From Athalassotoga sp964433875 (GTDB lineage: Bacteria > Thermotogota > Thermotogae > Mesoaciditogales > Mesoaciditogaceae): a DNA stretch of 5,840 bases. Made by a program: the position numbers and the translations under genes. Shown here in pieces: positions 5,701 to 5,840 of this stretch. The notes beneath the pieces were generated by a model that worked only from the letters and a program-made list of their open reading frames with translations, did not search any database and was not told the origin of the DNA. Each line of letters begins with the position of its first letter. Position 1 is the first letter of the stretch. The DNA lies in assembly GCA_964433875.1 (NCBI GenBank), contig CAYSSO010000052.1:1-5840 (forward strand), written 5' to 3'.

Positions 5701-5840
5701 ATGGGTTTCATTTCAATCCTACAGGCTTTACTTAAAGGAACTTTGATTACCGCTGAACTGGCGGTAATCTCTTTTGCAATGGCCTTTGTGATAGCAATTC
5801 CATTTTCGCTCGGCCAGGTCTATGGCAATATTCCGGTAAA
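5701..5840 (+). CDS. Amino-acid ABC transporter permease, N-terminal part (cut by the window end)
   Basis: The first 46 codons of an inner-membrane permease are visible. After MGFISILQ come ALLKGTLITAEL and a long hydrophobic helix (about residues 18-35, AVISFAMAFVIAIPFSLG). A GTLITAEL-like stretch before the first membrane helix is typical of the three-helix N-terminal region of His/Glu/Gln/Arg/opine permeases (HisM/GlnP type). The ATG is two bases after the stop of the binding protein; the upstream GGAAAG within the end of that gene is a weak ribosome binding site, so coupled translation is likely. An ATP-binding subunit is expected further downstream, outside the window. Confidence 0.87.
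   Translation, partial: MGFISILQALLKGTLITAELAVISFAMAFVIAIPFSLGQVYGNIPV

Overview
The window reads as a chromosomal segment of a thermophile-like bacterium, most plausibly a member of the Thermotogota or a close relative. That rests on the overall look of the proteins (many Lys and Glu, many ATA, AGA and AGG codons), strong GGAGG ribosome binding sites, very tight gene packing, and a short periplasmic amino-acid binding protein of a type common in that phylum. No rRNA or other taxonomic marker is present, so this placement is inference.

Layout. Positions 1 to about 699 hold no gene I can support. They are AT-rich and may contain badly decayed remains of a mobile element; a minus-strand gene may begin just off the left edge. 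A short promoter leads into a plus-strand pair: aspartokinase (lysC, 737-1945) and aspartate-semialdehyde dehydrogenase (asd, 1947-2906), one base apart. Facing them is a minus-strand pair: threonine synthase (thrC, 3717-4757) followed by homoserine kinase (thrB, 2893-3720), joined by a 4-base ATGA overlap. The asd and thrB tails overlap by 14 bases, so the two transcription units collide head-on. A divergent intergenic region of about 215 bases (4758-4972) carries a promoter for thrCB on one strand and, on the other, a promoter for a polar amino-acid ABC uptake system: a periplasmic binding protein (4973-5698), then the start of its permease (5701 to the window end).

Function. LysC and Asd make aspartate semialdehyde from aspartate. 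ThrB and ThrC turn homoserine into threonine. The linking enzyme, homoserine dehydrogenase, is not in the window and is presumably encoded elsewhere. The cluster is therefore nearly a complete threonine pathway, split into two convergent operons beside an amino-acid importer.

Most gene calls are ordinary and secure. The points worth a second look are regulatory: a well-placed internal start site in lysC at the position where split aspartokinases make their small subunit, a perfect 13-base inverted repeat abutting the transporter promoter, a dyad across the thrC promoter, and the terminator-less convergent overlap. I found no clearly new biological system.
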